Source of the DNA: JBCAWW01 sp039024315
GTDB lineage: Bacteria; Bacteroidota; Bacteroidia; J057
Direction of reading: 5' to 3'
Assembly: GCA_039024315.1 (NCBI GenBank)
Contig: JBCCQN010000114.1
Coordinates: 1-26,775 of the forward strand
DNA length: 26,775 nucleotides
The notes beneath the pieces were generated by a model, which was not told the DNA's origin, searched no databases, and saw only the letters and a program-made list of their open reading frames with translations. The translations under genes and the position numbers were made by a program. Below, piece after piece: positions 1 through 7,040 of this stretch (position 1 is its first letter; each line of letters begins with the position of its first letter).

Positions 1-1
1 C

Positions 2-679
2 CGCAACATCAAGCTCTTGCTCAAAAGGTTACGTGTCCTTACCCGTGAGGGCATGCAAGATGAACTAGACCTCAATGGTACGATAAGAGCAACCTCAGAC
101 AATGCGGGTTATCTCGATATCAAGATGCGGGCTCCGCGCAAAAACCGCGTTAAGGTGCTATTGCTGCTGGACGTCGGTGGCTCTATGGATGATCATGTCG
201 AAATGTGCCAACGCCTCTTCACCGCAGCTCGGCATGAGTTCAAGCATCTTGAATATTACTATTTCCATAACTGTCTGTACGAGTTTGTCTGGAAGGACAA
301 TAATCGTCGCCACCAAGAGCGCATCTCCACTTGGGAGTTGATCAATAAATACAACAAAGACTACAAACTCATTTATGTGGGAGATGCTGCGATGTCTCCC
401 ATTGAGATTATGTATCAGGGCGGGAGCGTGGAGCATTGGAACGAAGAGCCCGGCATGCTTTGGTTGCAGCGAATGAAGGATCACTTCCCTTATATGGCTT
501 GGATCAATCCCAATCCAGAATACGCTTGGAACTATTATCAATCGACGGAACTTCTCCGCAAATACATGGATTATCGCATGTTCCCGATGACCCTAGACGG
601 TATCCAACAGGCGATGAAATCCCTCAAAGATTTAAGAGTGAAATTTGGGGATCCCAATAGCTCAAAATCCTATGAGTAG
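2..679 (+). CDS. VWA domain protein, CoxE-like, 5' end cut off by the window
   Basis: The reading frame is open from base 2, so the start lies upstream. A TTG at 17 is an in-frame codon and not a credible start. The visible 225 residues carry a von Willebrand A domain with the metal-site motif DVGGSMD at visible residues 57-63. The first Ser of the usual DxSxS motif is Gly here, a variant I recall from this CoxE-like group of uncharacterised VWA proteins. The region before it (TREGMQDELDLNGTIRAT) is also typical of that group. Such proteins are usually encoded after a MoxR-type AAA+ ATPase and are thought to work with it as metal-dependent chaperone-like pairs; that partner would be to the left of the window and cannot be seen. 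The stop overlaps the start of the patatin gene by 8 bases, which suggests translational coupling. The family call is fairly sure and the substrate is unknown. Confidence 0.85.
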   Translation, partial: RNIKLLLKRLRVLTREGMQDELDLNGTIRATSDNAGYLDIKMRAPRKNRVKVLLLLDVGGSMDDHVEMCQRLFTAARHEFKHLEYYYFHNCLYEFVWKDNNRRHQERISTWELINKYNKDYKLIYVGDAAMSPIEIMYQGGSVEHWNEEPGMLWLQRMKDHFPYMAWINPNPEYAWNYYQSTELLRKYMDYRMFPMTLDGIQQAMKSLKDLRVKFGDPNSSKSYE

Positions 680-1466
680 CAAGAAGCTTGGCATGGTACT
701 TTCGGGAGGAGGCATGCGTGGCGTGGCGCATCTTGGGGTCATTAAAGCCTTGCAACGCCATAATATAGCGCCTCAATTTATCTCAGGTACTAGCGCTGGT
801 GCAATTGTAGGAGCGCTCTATGCGGCGGGCTGTTCGGTGGCAGAGATGATGAAGTTTTGGGAGCAAAGTCTGCCCTTTGAGATTCAGTACTTCAATTATC
901 GGAAGCCCGGCTTGCTGGACATGGATAAGACGGCTAAGCTCTTAGCGGAGTCTTTGAAGGTCGAACGCTTTGAAGAGCTCTCCAAAATCCTATTTGTTAC
1001 CGCTACTGATATGATTGGCGGAGAGGCGGCTATTCTCTCCTCCGGAGAACTCTTGACTGCAGTGGCTGCTTCAGCCGCTTTTCCGATTGTTTTTTCACCC
1101 GTTGAGATTGATGGCAAACTCTATCAAGACGGTGGGATCATGAATAATTTTCCCATCGAGCCGTTGCGAGAACACTGCGACATCATTATTGGGGTCAATG
1201 TGAGTCCCTTGGGAAGAGTAGCCCGCGAAGACTTGGATAATAGTCTGGGCATCATCGAAAGAGTCTACGATTTGGCGACAGATATTACCGTAAGGGCCAA
1301 GCAGGAGGAGTGTCATGTACTCATTGCGCCAGAGCTGCTAGCAGGATTTGCCACTTTTGGTTCTGAGCATATCGCTGAGATATTTAAGATTGGCTATGAT
1401 GCGGCTATGGCCAAGATGCCGCTACTGCTTGATTTGATGGAGACTGACTCTCCTATGTCGGTTTAG
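672..1466 (+). CDS. Patatin-like phospholipase family protein
   Basis: This is a 264-residue cytoplasmic lipid acyl hydrolase of the patatin/RssA type, predicted to cleave acyl esters of phospholipids with a Ser-Asp dyad. All family landmarks are visible: the glycine-rich oxyanion motif SGGGMRG at residues 11-17, the nucleophile elbow GTSAG with Ser41, and the DGG motif with Asp153. There is no signal peptide. An in-frame TTG 27 bases upstream would add nine residues, but ATG at 672 is chosen because it begins directly before the conserved LGMVLSGGG strand and overlaps the upstream stop (ATGAGTAG). The overlap with the VWA gene argues for one operon. The physiological lipid cannot be told from sequence. 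No clear terminator follows; a REP-like repeat lies 19 bases after the stop. Confidence 0.92.
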   Translation: MSSKKLGMVLSGGGMRGVAHLGVIKALQRHNIAPQFISGTSAGAIVGALYAAGCSVAEMMKFWEQSLPFEIQYFNYRKPGLLDMDKTAKLLAESLKVERFEELSKILFVTATDMIGGEAAILSSGELLTAVAASAAFPIVFSPVEIDGKLYQDGGIMNNFPIEPLREHCDIIIGVNVSPLGRVAREDLDNSLGIIERVYDLATDITVRAKQEECHVLIAPELLAGFATFGSEHIAEIFKIGYDAAMAKMPLLLDLMETDSPMSV

Positions 1467-1484
1467 GCGATTTTTGGTCGTCTT

Positions 1485-1510
1485 CCGCTTCGCGGAACGA
1501 TTAATCGGGC
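1485..1510 (+). repeat. REP-like palindromic repeat, copy A
   Basis: The core CCGC-TTC-GCGG at 1485-1495 forms a 4-bp stem with a 3-base loop and is followed by AACGATTAATC. It matches the family consensus CYGCTTCGCRGAACGCTTRTCTC. The similarity continues beyond the core: GGGCGGCGTATGCAATA at 1507-1523 resembles GGTCGGCCTATGCAAAT after copy B1. It lies between the patatin and S41 genes. Confidence 0.7.
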
Positions 1511-1576
1511 GGCGTATGCAATAGTCCGCTATAGTATGTTCCATGCGAAACTGTTTTTGTGCCCCAAAAAAGTCAT

Positions 1577-2986
1577 ATGAAAACACTTTTGATAATACTG
1601 AGCTTAGGATTTTGGGTTGTCAGTTACTCCCAAAGTGATGGACTAAATTTACCTACTCAAAATCCTGATAGTGTACGATCTGAGCTAAATGAGATGTTCG
1701 CTGAGCTTAGGAAAAAACATCCTGGCTTCTATAGATACAATGAAATAGAAAAGTTTGATCGAATCATTGATTCGACAATAAGCACGATTCAAAGCCCTAT
1801 TAATGAATTAGAAATACTGAGAAAAACAAAACCGCTTTTTGCCAAAATAGGGTGCTTACATACGGGTATCCACTTGTCTGATGAAACTGAAAATTATTTA
1901 AATGAAGATCCAAATTTCTTGCCGTTTACCCTATATTTTTACCAAGGAAAAGCAATCGTCTGGAAATCTTTTGATGAAGAAAGTGCAGTTAAAACGGGGA
2001 GCATAATAAGCAAAATCAACGGCCGAGAGATTCCGGAAATTTATAACCAACTTTTGCAGAATATAGCAATGGATGGCTATAATGAAACGGGCAAATATAA
2101 ATTACTTCAATATACATTTCCGCAATGGTATAGAAATATTATAGAGGTTGCAGAATCGTTTGAAGTTGAACTTGAAAATGGCAAGAAGTACAAAGTAAGG
2201 GGAGTAAAAGAAGAAAAAATCTTTGGATACAACGATATCGTCAATAAACCGATGTCATTGAGGATAATTGACAGCATCGCCATTATTAAGATTCCATCTT
2301 TTGCCAATTCTTATCTCAAGTCTCATGATCAAAAATTTAGAAGAACAATCGAATCCTATTTGGAGACGATCAAAGAGCAAGACATACAAACAATTCTTTT
2401 TGATTTACGGGCTAATAGTGGTGGTTCTGATTCAAATCCTGCATGGCTAAGTTCAATTTTTCTTGATGAACCTTTTAGATATTGGGATCGAATCGAAATC
2501 ACTGAATCTGTCGCAAAAGATATTTCTGGATTCAAACGGTTATTTTATGACAATCCTAAATTTGAAAATGGGGAGTGGTTGTGGAGTACAAAGGGATTAT
2601 TTTCAAAAGAATTTAAGTTCACCAGGGTGCAAGAACCGTCGAAGATTTCATATGATGGTGGGGTTTATATCTTAGCAGACGGAATGTGTCTTTCCTCTTG
2701 CTCTGATTTTACAGCAATTATGCAAACAAATAAGAGGGCAATAGTTCTCGGGGAGGAAACGGGAGGTGGTTATCAAGGTAACACAAGTGGATTAATTCCA
2801 AGTGCTCAACTTGAATGCGGATTGGTAATAGATGTTCCGTTACTAATGTATTTCAATAGCGTTGAAAAAGATAAAAATATGGGAAGAGGAACAATCCCAG
2901 ATTTTGAACTCCAACCATCTTTTGAAGAATTAAGTAAGGATGAAGAATATTTAGAGAGAGTTTTGGAAAAGATAAAGACTCATTGA
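1577..2986 (+). CDS. Secreted S41 family peptidase
   Basis: A 469-residue C-terminal-processing-peptidase-like serine protease. ATG 1577 is preferred over the in-frame GTG at 1559 because it starts a good Sec signal peptide (MKTLLIILSLGFWVVSYSQS, probable cut near residue 20). A central stretch around residues 130-160 (GSIISKINGREI) looks like a PDZ-type domain. The S41 core is shown by DLRANSGG at 276-283, the nucleophile region SSCSDF at 373-378 with Ser374 the likely catalytic serine, and GEETGGG at 392-398, which is the conserved element after the nucleophile. The general-base Lys cannot be assigned safely. The gene is clearly richer in A and T than both neighbours (about 38 percent GC in sampled lines against about 50) and stands alone between two repeat-like spacers, which hints at later acquisition. 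The substrate is unknown; related proteins in Bacteroidota are exported peptidases of unclear role. Confidence 0.88.
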   Translation: MKTLLIILSLGFWVVSYSQSDGLNLPTQNPDSVRSELNEMFAELRKKHPGFYRYNEIEKFDRIIDSTISTIQSPINELEILRKTKPLFAKIGCLHTGIHLSDETENYLNEDPNFLPFTLYFYQGKAIVWKSFDEESAVKTGSIISKINGREIPEIYNQLLQNIAMDGYNETGKYKLLQYTFPQWYRNIIEVAESFEVELENGKKYKVRGVKEEKIFGYNDIVNKPMSLRIIDSIAIIKIPSFANSYLKSHDQKFRRTIESYLETIKEQDIQTILFDLRANSGGSDSNPAWLSSIFLDEPFRYWDRIEITESVAKDISGFKRLFYDNPKFENGEWLWSTKGLFSKEFKFTRVQEPSKISYDGGVYILADGMCLSSCSDFTAIMQTNKRAIVLGEETGGGYQGNTSGLIPSAQLECGLVIDVPLLMYFNSVEKDKNMGRGTIPDFELQPSFEELSKDEEYLERVLEKIKTH

Positions 2987-3239
2987 ATCAAGCAAATTAT
3001 CCGCATGTAATAGAGGCTAAGAACTATGCTGCGTCGCGAGAGTCCTTACCACAACACGCAGTCCGGTCTTTCGTGGTACAGGTAGCGGCCTATTGCACCT
3101 GATATATCTCAGTCGACGGACAACTATCATACCACGTAGATTATAGTATTCAGTAGTAAGACCTGGGAAAATGGGTTTATACGGTTCAGCAAGACTTTTT
3201 TCTCTGTACTGAATACATTCTACCCTATACTTAGGATTT
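2987..3239. other. Convergent intergenic spacer with a 10-bp inverted repeat, no gene seen
   Basis: This 253-base spacer lies between the ends of the convergent S41 and GH5 genes. No coding frame or tRNA was recognised. It holds a perfect inverted repeat, GTATTCAGTA at 3146-3155 and TACTGAATAC at 3207-3216, separated by 51 bases, and a shorter one made of CGTGGTA near 3070 and TACCACG near 3130. GCGGCCTATTGCA near 3087-3100 resembles the tail that follows repeat copies A and B1. No textbook hairpin-plus-T-tract terminator was found, although a T-rich run occurs at 3195-3201. Confidence 0.5.
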
Positions 3240-5171
3240 TTATTGCTTAATCCATCTCTGCGATTGGCGGACTCCGTCGGGGCCTATGATTTGGACGATG
3301 TATATACCTGCAGGTAGATCTTGAGTATCGATTTGCTTTTTTCGGAGGATGCTTTGGCGTCTGTGTAAGCGGCCTGTAGCATCGTAAACCTCAATCTGCA
3401 TGGGCTGAGACCAATTGGTCTCCACGACTAAGCGTTCCCCGCCGGGGTTGGGGAAAATATTCCAGCTATAAGAGGCCTGCAATGGCTCCAATGCCGTCGT
3501 AAAGGCTGTGGTGTCGTTGAGCATGGCAGTATCTTGATTGGTGATATGGAGATGATCGATCCAAATATTGCCATCGATCGGGCCGTATTCAGCGACAATC
3601 TCTAGGCGGTCGATGGCCGTCCAATCAAAATCTCCTTGGGGATTGAACCACATATTGTCGTCCCAAGAGCCAAATTCGGCAAACTGAGAGAGGGGGATGT
3701 GCAGGTGATGCCAACGTGAATCCCAAGCTACTTCTGGCACTTCGATGGTATAGCCCATGCGCCAAGGGCGATCAGCGGGATCGTTGGTTTTAGTATCAAG
3801 AAAACGAATGTCCAGTTTCGTGCCGGGTACGTCCCCGCGGAGAAAGAAATCTACCGCGTAGTCATCATTGAGTAAGGTGGAGAAATCGCGATTAGGGACA
3901 AAATCATAACCGACGTGATTGTACTGACTCGGGTTGGTCCAGCTTAGGCAATGAGCCCCATAGTTTGGTTTGTCAGTGGAATAACTGTTGAGGGAACCAC
4001 CAAAGTGAGCGTCGTTGATGTATTGCTCGGTATAGTCGGTATAAACAAAGAGTCCTAGCGTATCAGGCTCAATAGTAAAAGGCGTTTGCGGCGGAGCGGT
4101 AAAGCCTAAGGCATTGCTTAGTGGTACATTGAGGTCATGGTTGAAAAGATCATTGCCCCCATCATTAAAGATGCCGAAGCCACCGTGATAATCCCAGATG
4201 GTCCAAGCGATATTATTGGCCTCTAGGTAAGAGCGAACCTCATTGTACCAAAATACCCGATGATTTTCTTTGCTGTTGGGTTTGTAGACGCCAAACTCCC
4301 CACAAAATACCGGCACATTGCGGCTTTGCTGGAAGTTGATGGCAATGTCCATCAAGCTTTGGATTTCGGCCACATTGCCAGTATTGGGGTAATTATTGAA
4401 GCTGCCTTCTAGCCAAGTGCCGGCAAGGGCAGCGGGCAAAGGAGGCATGCTATCAGGATGATGAGGGAAAGGAACGTTCGCCAAAGGCGCCATCGAAGGC
4501 CCAACCCAAGTAGCCCCCTGGTGGGTAAAAATAAAGGGCTCGTAAAAGTGGAAGGTATAGATCAGATTATTGTCGCTATAGTTGGGGATATTGTTGAGGC
4601 TGTAAAAGCTGTTGAACTGAGAGCCTCCAACGATGATGCTATGGACATTATCTACTGTACGGATGGTATCAATGACATTTTGCTGAATCTGCCCCCAAAC
4701 TTGGTCCGATATGCCATGCGGCTCGTTTAGCACTTCATAATGTATGTAAGTGCTCCGATTTTGGTAGTGCTGGGCCATTTGCTTCCAGACTTTGACCAAA
4801 GGAATCTCTATTGCAGGATCGGTACTCACAGAAGGATTGAAGGTATGATTGTCTAGGATCAAGTGGATCTGCAATTCCTCCGCCCAGTCTACGACTTGAT
4901 CCAAAAAGTTTAAGAAAAGTGGATCCAAAGTATAATTGGGCGCACCATCTGTCATGGCATGCAGATTGATCGGTAGTCGAATCACATCACAGCCAAGGCT
5001 CTGGATATCGATAAAGTCTTGCTTGCTGTAGCGACTGAACTGGATCGCCTGGGCATTGTCCCTTTGGAACCAATTGGTCAGGTTGACACCTTTGGAAAAA
5101 GGCGCGTTTTGTGCAAATAAGCCCAGCGGTAGGAGGGCAAAGGCTAAAATGAGGGATAACAGTCGCGACAT
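3240..5171 (-). CDS. GH5-family cellulase-like glycoside hydrolase with T9SS sorting tail
   Basis: A 643-residue exported endo-glycanase. Residues 1-20 are a Sec signal peptide ending LFAQ. Residues about 25-370 form a GH5 (beta/alpha)8 barrel, with the acid/base Glu150 in LNEPHG and the nucleophile Glu292 in CGEFGVY; the upstream LDNHTF and HFYEP strands fit the same fold. Residues about 375-555 make a beta-rich module (RPWRMGYTIEVP, RWHHLHIPLSQF, WIDHLHITN) that resembles CBM11, which binds beta-glucans. Residues about 567-643 are a T9SS type A tail starting WNIFPNPGG. The enzyme should therefore act outside the cell on a beta-1,4- or mixed-linkage glucan or mannan; GH5 has many specificities and the exact one is an inference. 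The SGNH hydrolase gene lies 99 bases upstream on the same strand. An 8-bp inverted repeat precedes the start codon. Confidence 0.9.
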   Translation of the reverse strand: MSRLLSLILAFALLPLGLFAQNAPFSKGVNLTNWFQRDNAQAIQFSRYSKQDFIDIQSLGCDVIRLPINLHAMTDGAPNYTLDPLFLNFLDQVVDWAEELQIHLILDNHTFNPSVSTDPAIEIPLVKVWKQMAQHYQNRSTYIHYEVLNEPHGISDQVWGQIQQNVIDTIRTVDNVHSIIVGGSQFNSFYSLNNIPNYSDNNLIYTFHFYEPFIFTHQGATWVGPSMAPLANVPFPHHPDSMPPLPAALAGTWLEGSFNNYPNTGNVAEIQSLMDIAINFQQSRNVPVFCGEFGVYKPNSKENHRVFWYNEVRSYLEANNIAWTIWDYHGGFGIFNDGGNDLFNHDLNVPLSNALGFTAPPQTPFTIEPDTLGLFVYTDYTEQYINDAHFGGSLNSYSTDKPNYGAHCLSWTNPSQYNHVGYDFVPNRDFSTLLNDDYAVDFFLRGDVPGTKLDIRFLDTKTNDPADRPWRMGYTIEVPEVAWDSRWHHLHIPLSQFAEFGSWDDNMWFNPQGDFDWTAIDRLEIVAEYGPIDGNIWIDHLHITNQDTAMLNDTTAFTTALEPLQASYSWNIFPNPGGERLVVETNWSQPMQIEVYDATGRLHRRQSILRKKQIDTQDLPAGIYIVQIIGPDGVRQSQRWIKQ

Positions 5172-5183
5172 GTGAGAGTAGAT

Positions 5184-5205
5184 TTATATTAGCTTTTTAA
5201 TATAA
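5184..5205 (-). promoter_or_regulatory. Inverted repeat just upstream of the GH5 gene
   Basis: TTATATTA (5184-5191) and TAATATAA (5198-5205) are perfect inverted copies around a 6-base spacer. They end 12 bases before the ATG of the minus-strand GH5 gene. The place suits an operator or a 5' leader hairpin. The sequence is all A and T, so chance is a real possibility. Confidence 0.35.
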
Positions 5206-5270
5206 GTTTCGAGGCGCAAAAAACGAAAGTTGCTTTTCTAAAGATATTACTCCCCGCTTTGCCTTATGCC

Positions 5271-6068
5271 CTATTTGCCGATGCTTTGATCTTCTTGCAG
5301 GATATTTTGAGATTTGATCATGTCGGCGATATCCTGCGCCCAGGTCTGATAGGCGATCTTTGAAGGATGTACGCCATCGCTAAAATAATCATCAGGCGTA
5401 TAATCAAAGCCAAATTGAGCGTTCCAACTGTCGAGCCTGAGTACCTTTGCGTGATAATATACCTTGGGCCAGTCCTTGATCAGTGCGGCAAGATTTTGAC
5501 CAAAAATTTCTCCCAGATTGCCGATACTGGATTTGATGATGGGGGTAAAGGCTGGGAAGGATTTGATAGGAGGCATATTGCAAAAAACAATGGGTGTTTT
5601 GGGAAATCGACCTCTTAGCTTCTGCAGCAAAAGCTTTACTTCTTTATTCCAGCCCCAAGGTGTGTTGAGCTCAAAAGCATCATTGCCACCAATCCCCAAA
5701 ACGATTAAGTCAGCTTCCTTTTCGCTAATCATAGGTACAATTTCCTCTCTGATACGCTTCACGGCATAACCGCTTTTGGCATATACTTTCCAATCTACCT
5801 CGGCTTGGTAAAATCGTCCCAAGGCTTTGGCTAAGCTGCCGCTAAATCCTTCTTCATGAGTCTGCACGCCTATGCCAGCTATGGTGCTTTCTCCTATGAC
5901 CAAAAGCTTGATCTGACGGCCCGCTCGTACTAGCCTGACAAGGCCCGCGGGATCTTTTGCTTCTGGTAAATCTGGTACTTGCCGTTTGATCCTTTTTCCC
6001 TCAAAATACATCAGGGGTAATAACGGAAGATGGAGAAGGACACCGAGAAAATATTTGAGATTAAGCAT
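5271..6068 (-). CDS. SGNH/GDSL-type hydrolase
   Basis: A 265-residue esterase-like protein. The SGNH blocks are all visible: GEST with nucleophile Ser61 (residues 59-62), the glycine near residue 100 (AKSGYAV), GGND at 127-130 with the oxyanion Asn129, and DGVHPS at 231-236 with Asp231 and His234 of the triad. The N-terminus (residues 5-22, hydrophobic, followed by EGKRIKR) looks like a signal anchor, so the enzyme probably sits on the periplasmic or cytoplasmic face of the inner membrane. SGNH hydrolases remove acyl or acetyl groups from lipids or carbohydrates; the substrate here is unknown. Being just upstream of the GH5 gene on the same strand, it could be a polysaccharide deacetylase, but that is only context. 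It is divergent from the SRPBCC gene. Confidence 0.88.
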   Translation of the reverse strand: MLNLKYFLGVLLHLPLLPLMYFEGKRIKRQVPDLPEAKDPAGLVRLVRAGRQIKLLVIGESTIAGIGVQTHEEGFSGSLAKALGRFYQAEVDWKVYAKSGYAVKRIREEIVPMISEKEADLIVLGIGGNDAFELNTPWGWNKEVKLLLQKLRGRFPKTPIVFCNMPPIKSFPAFTPIIKSSIGNLGEIFGQNLAALIKDWPKVYYHAKVLRLDSWNAQFGFDYTPDDYFSDGVHPSKIAYQTWAQDIADMIKSQNILQEDQSIGK

Positions 6069-6082
6069 GCAAAAGGATTTAT

Positions 6083-6106
6083 GAGCGCTAATTTATTAAT
6101 TCGCTC
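6083..6106. promoter_or_regulatory. Imperfect palindrome before the SGNH gene
   Basis: GAGCG (6083-6087) and CGCTC (6102-6106) flank an AT-rich centre containing AATT-TATT-AATT. It lies 15 bases upstream of the minus-strand SGNH start, in the divergent spacer 6069-6206. It may be an operator or leader hairpin; no regulator is known. Confidence 0.3.
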
Positions 6107-6143
6107 TCCAAATCTGGGCCAAGGGGAAACAATTTTGTTTGCT

Positions 6144-6161
6144 TTTGTAACACCGCCCTTC
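6144..6161 (+). promoter_or_regulatory. TTTGTAA-CACCGCCCTTC element before the SRPBCC gene
   Basis: TTTGTAA at 6144-6150 is followed at once by CACCGCCCTTC at 6151-6161, ending 45 bases before the ATG. The same 7-mer and the identical 11-mer, 4 bases further apart, occur 55 bases before the susC-like start (22029-22050). TGTAAC is reminiscent of the -35 region of some ECF sigma promoters, so a shared promoter or regulator site is proposed. Function is inferred only from the shared sequence and position. Confidence 0.45.
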
Positions 6162-6176
6162 CTCCCGCATCCAAGA

Positions 6177-6200
6177 GTCGATTAAGTATTAAAAATCGAC
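6177..6200 (+). promoter_or_regulatory. Hairpin abutting the SRPBCC start codon
   Basis: GTCGATT (6177-6183) and AATCGAC (6194-6200) are perfect inverted copies with a 10-base loop, ending 6 bases before the ATG at 6207. In the mRNA this hairpin would cover the ribosome-binding region and could limit translation, or the DNA could be an operator. No Shine-Dalgarno is present. Confidence 0.4.
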
Positions 6201-6206
6201 TAAATC

Positions 6207-6815
6207 ATGACTTATTTACAATCAATTTTTGCATTTGGTTTTTTGGCCCTTGGCCTCAGTTTCTTCGCTCAGTCTGCTCAAGCACAGGAGCGGATGAGTA
6301 AAAAGTACATCACCATTCTAGCGGAGCGGGTAATCAATGCGCCCGCTGCTAAAGTCTGGGAGATCATGGTGCTAGATTATGGTAGGATTTCCAATTTTTC
6401 GCCATTTATCTATACCTCCGACTATGAAAATGGCTCCTTGAAAGGAGAAGTGGGAGCAGAACGTAAATGTCACTTCAACGAATCGGGTAGTCGTTTTGCG
6501 CACGAAAAAATCCTAGCCATAGACGCTGAAAATATGGTCATGCAAAACGCAGTGGTAGAAGCGGGCAAACTTCCTATGGATACTCAAAATTCCCAAGCTT
6601 TCTATCGGGTCAAAGACAATGGCGACGGCACGTGTACGGCATCTTATGAATTTCAATTCCGAGCCAAGCCTGCCTTCATGACCAAGCTGATGCGTAGTTC
6701 TTTTCAAAAACAATTAGATGAAACTTTGATGGGACTAGACCACTATGTTCGCACGGGTGAAGTGGTCAATGCGCAAATTGGAAATTGGAAGAGTTTGCGT
6801 GCCCAGTACGACTAA
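6207..6815 (+). CDS. Exported SRPBCC (START-like) family protein
   Basis: A 202-residue protein with a Sec signal peptide (residues 1-27, hydrophobic core GFLALGLSFF, ending AQSAQAQ). The remainder has the SRPBCC helix-grip pattern: an opening strand AERVINAPAAKVWEIM (residues about 39-54), an acidic turn with GSLKGEVGAERKC, and a final long helix PAFMTKLMRSSFQKQLDETLMGLDHYV. SRPBCC/polyketide-cyclase-like proteins bind hydrophobic ligands in a deep cavity, and most are cytoplasmic, so the signal peptide is notable. The ligand is unknown. The gene is divergent from the SGNH hydrolase, with shared spacer 6069-6206 holding the promoter-like element and the hairpin described separately. There is no obvious operon partner; HMG-CoA reductase starts 225 bases downstream. 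Confidence 0.82.
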   Translation: MTYLQSIFAFGFLALGLSFFAQSAQAQERMSKKYITILAERVINAPAAKVWEIMVLDYGRISNFSPFIYTSDYENGSLKGEVGAERKCHFNESGSRFAHEKILAIDAENMVMQNAVVEAGKLPMDTQNSQAFYRVKDNGDGTCTASYEFQFRAKPAFMTKLMRSSFQKQLDETLMGLDHYVRTGEVVNAQIGNWKSLRAQYD

Positions 6816-7040
6816 AGCTTAAGGTACTTACCACTGCGTGGAACGCAGGGACTTTAAATGATGAATGTCCAATAGCGAGAGTTTGAGGCTTTCAAATTAC
6901 TTCTTTATAGAGCGTTTGATACGCTACCTTTGAAATTCCTTCGTTCTCCGCAGGAGCAATAAATATGTGAGCTTGGAGAAGTATTTTTCCTTAACTTATT
7001 GGGGAAAATACTACTCCATTTTTTAACCCCTAGAGTTTTT
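6816..7040. other. Spacer upstream of HMG-CoA reductase, with two small hairpins
   Basis: No gene was recognised in these 225 bases. CTGCGT-GGA-ACGCAG at 6834-6848 is a 6-bp hairpin shortly after the SRPBCC stop and may serve as a weak terminator, though no T-tract follows. AGCGT-TTGAT-ACGCT at 6911-6925 is a second hairpin. TACCTTTG at 6925-6932 matches the Bacteroidota -7 consensus TAnnTTTG, 108 bases before the next start; no well-spaced -33 box is evident, so the promoter call is weak. Confidence 0.35.

Noticed and set aside
6834..6848. CTGCGT-GGA-ACGCAG hairpin as a tenth REP-like copy
   Set aside because: It contains GGAACGC like the family, but stem, loop and the AACGCTTRTCTC tail do not align. 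At best it is a degenerate copy.
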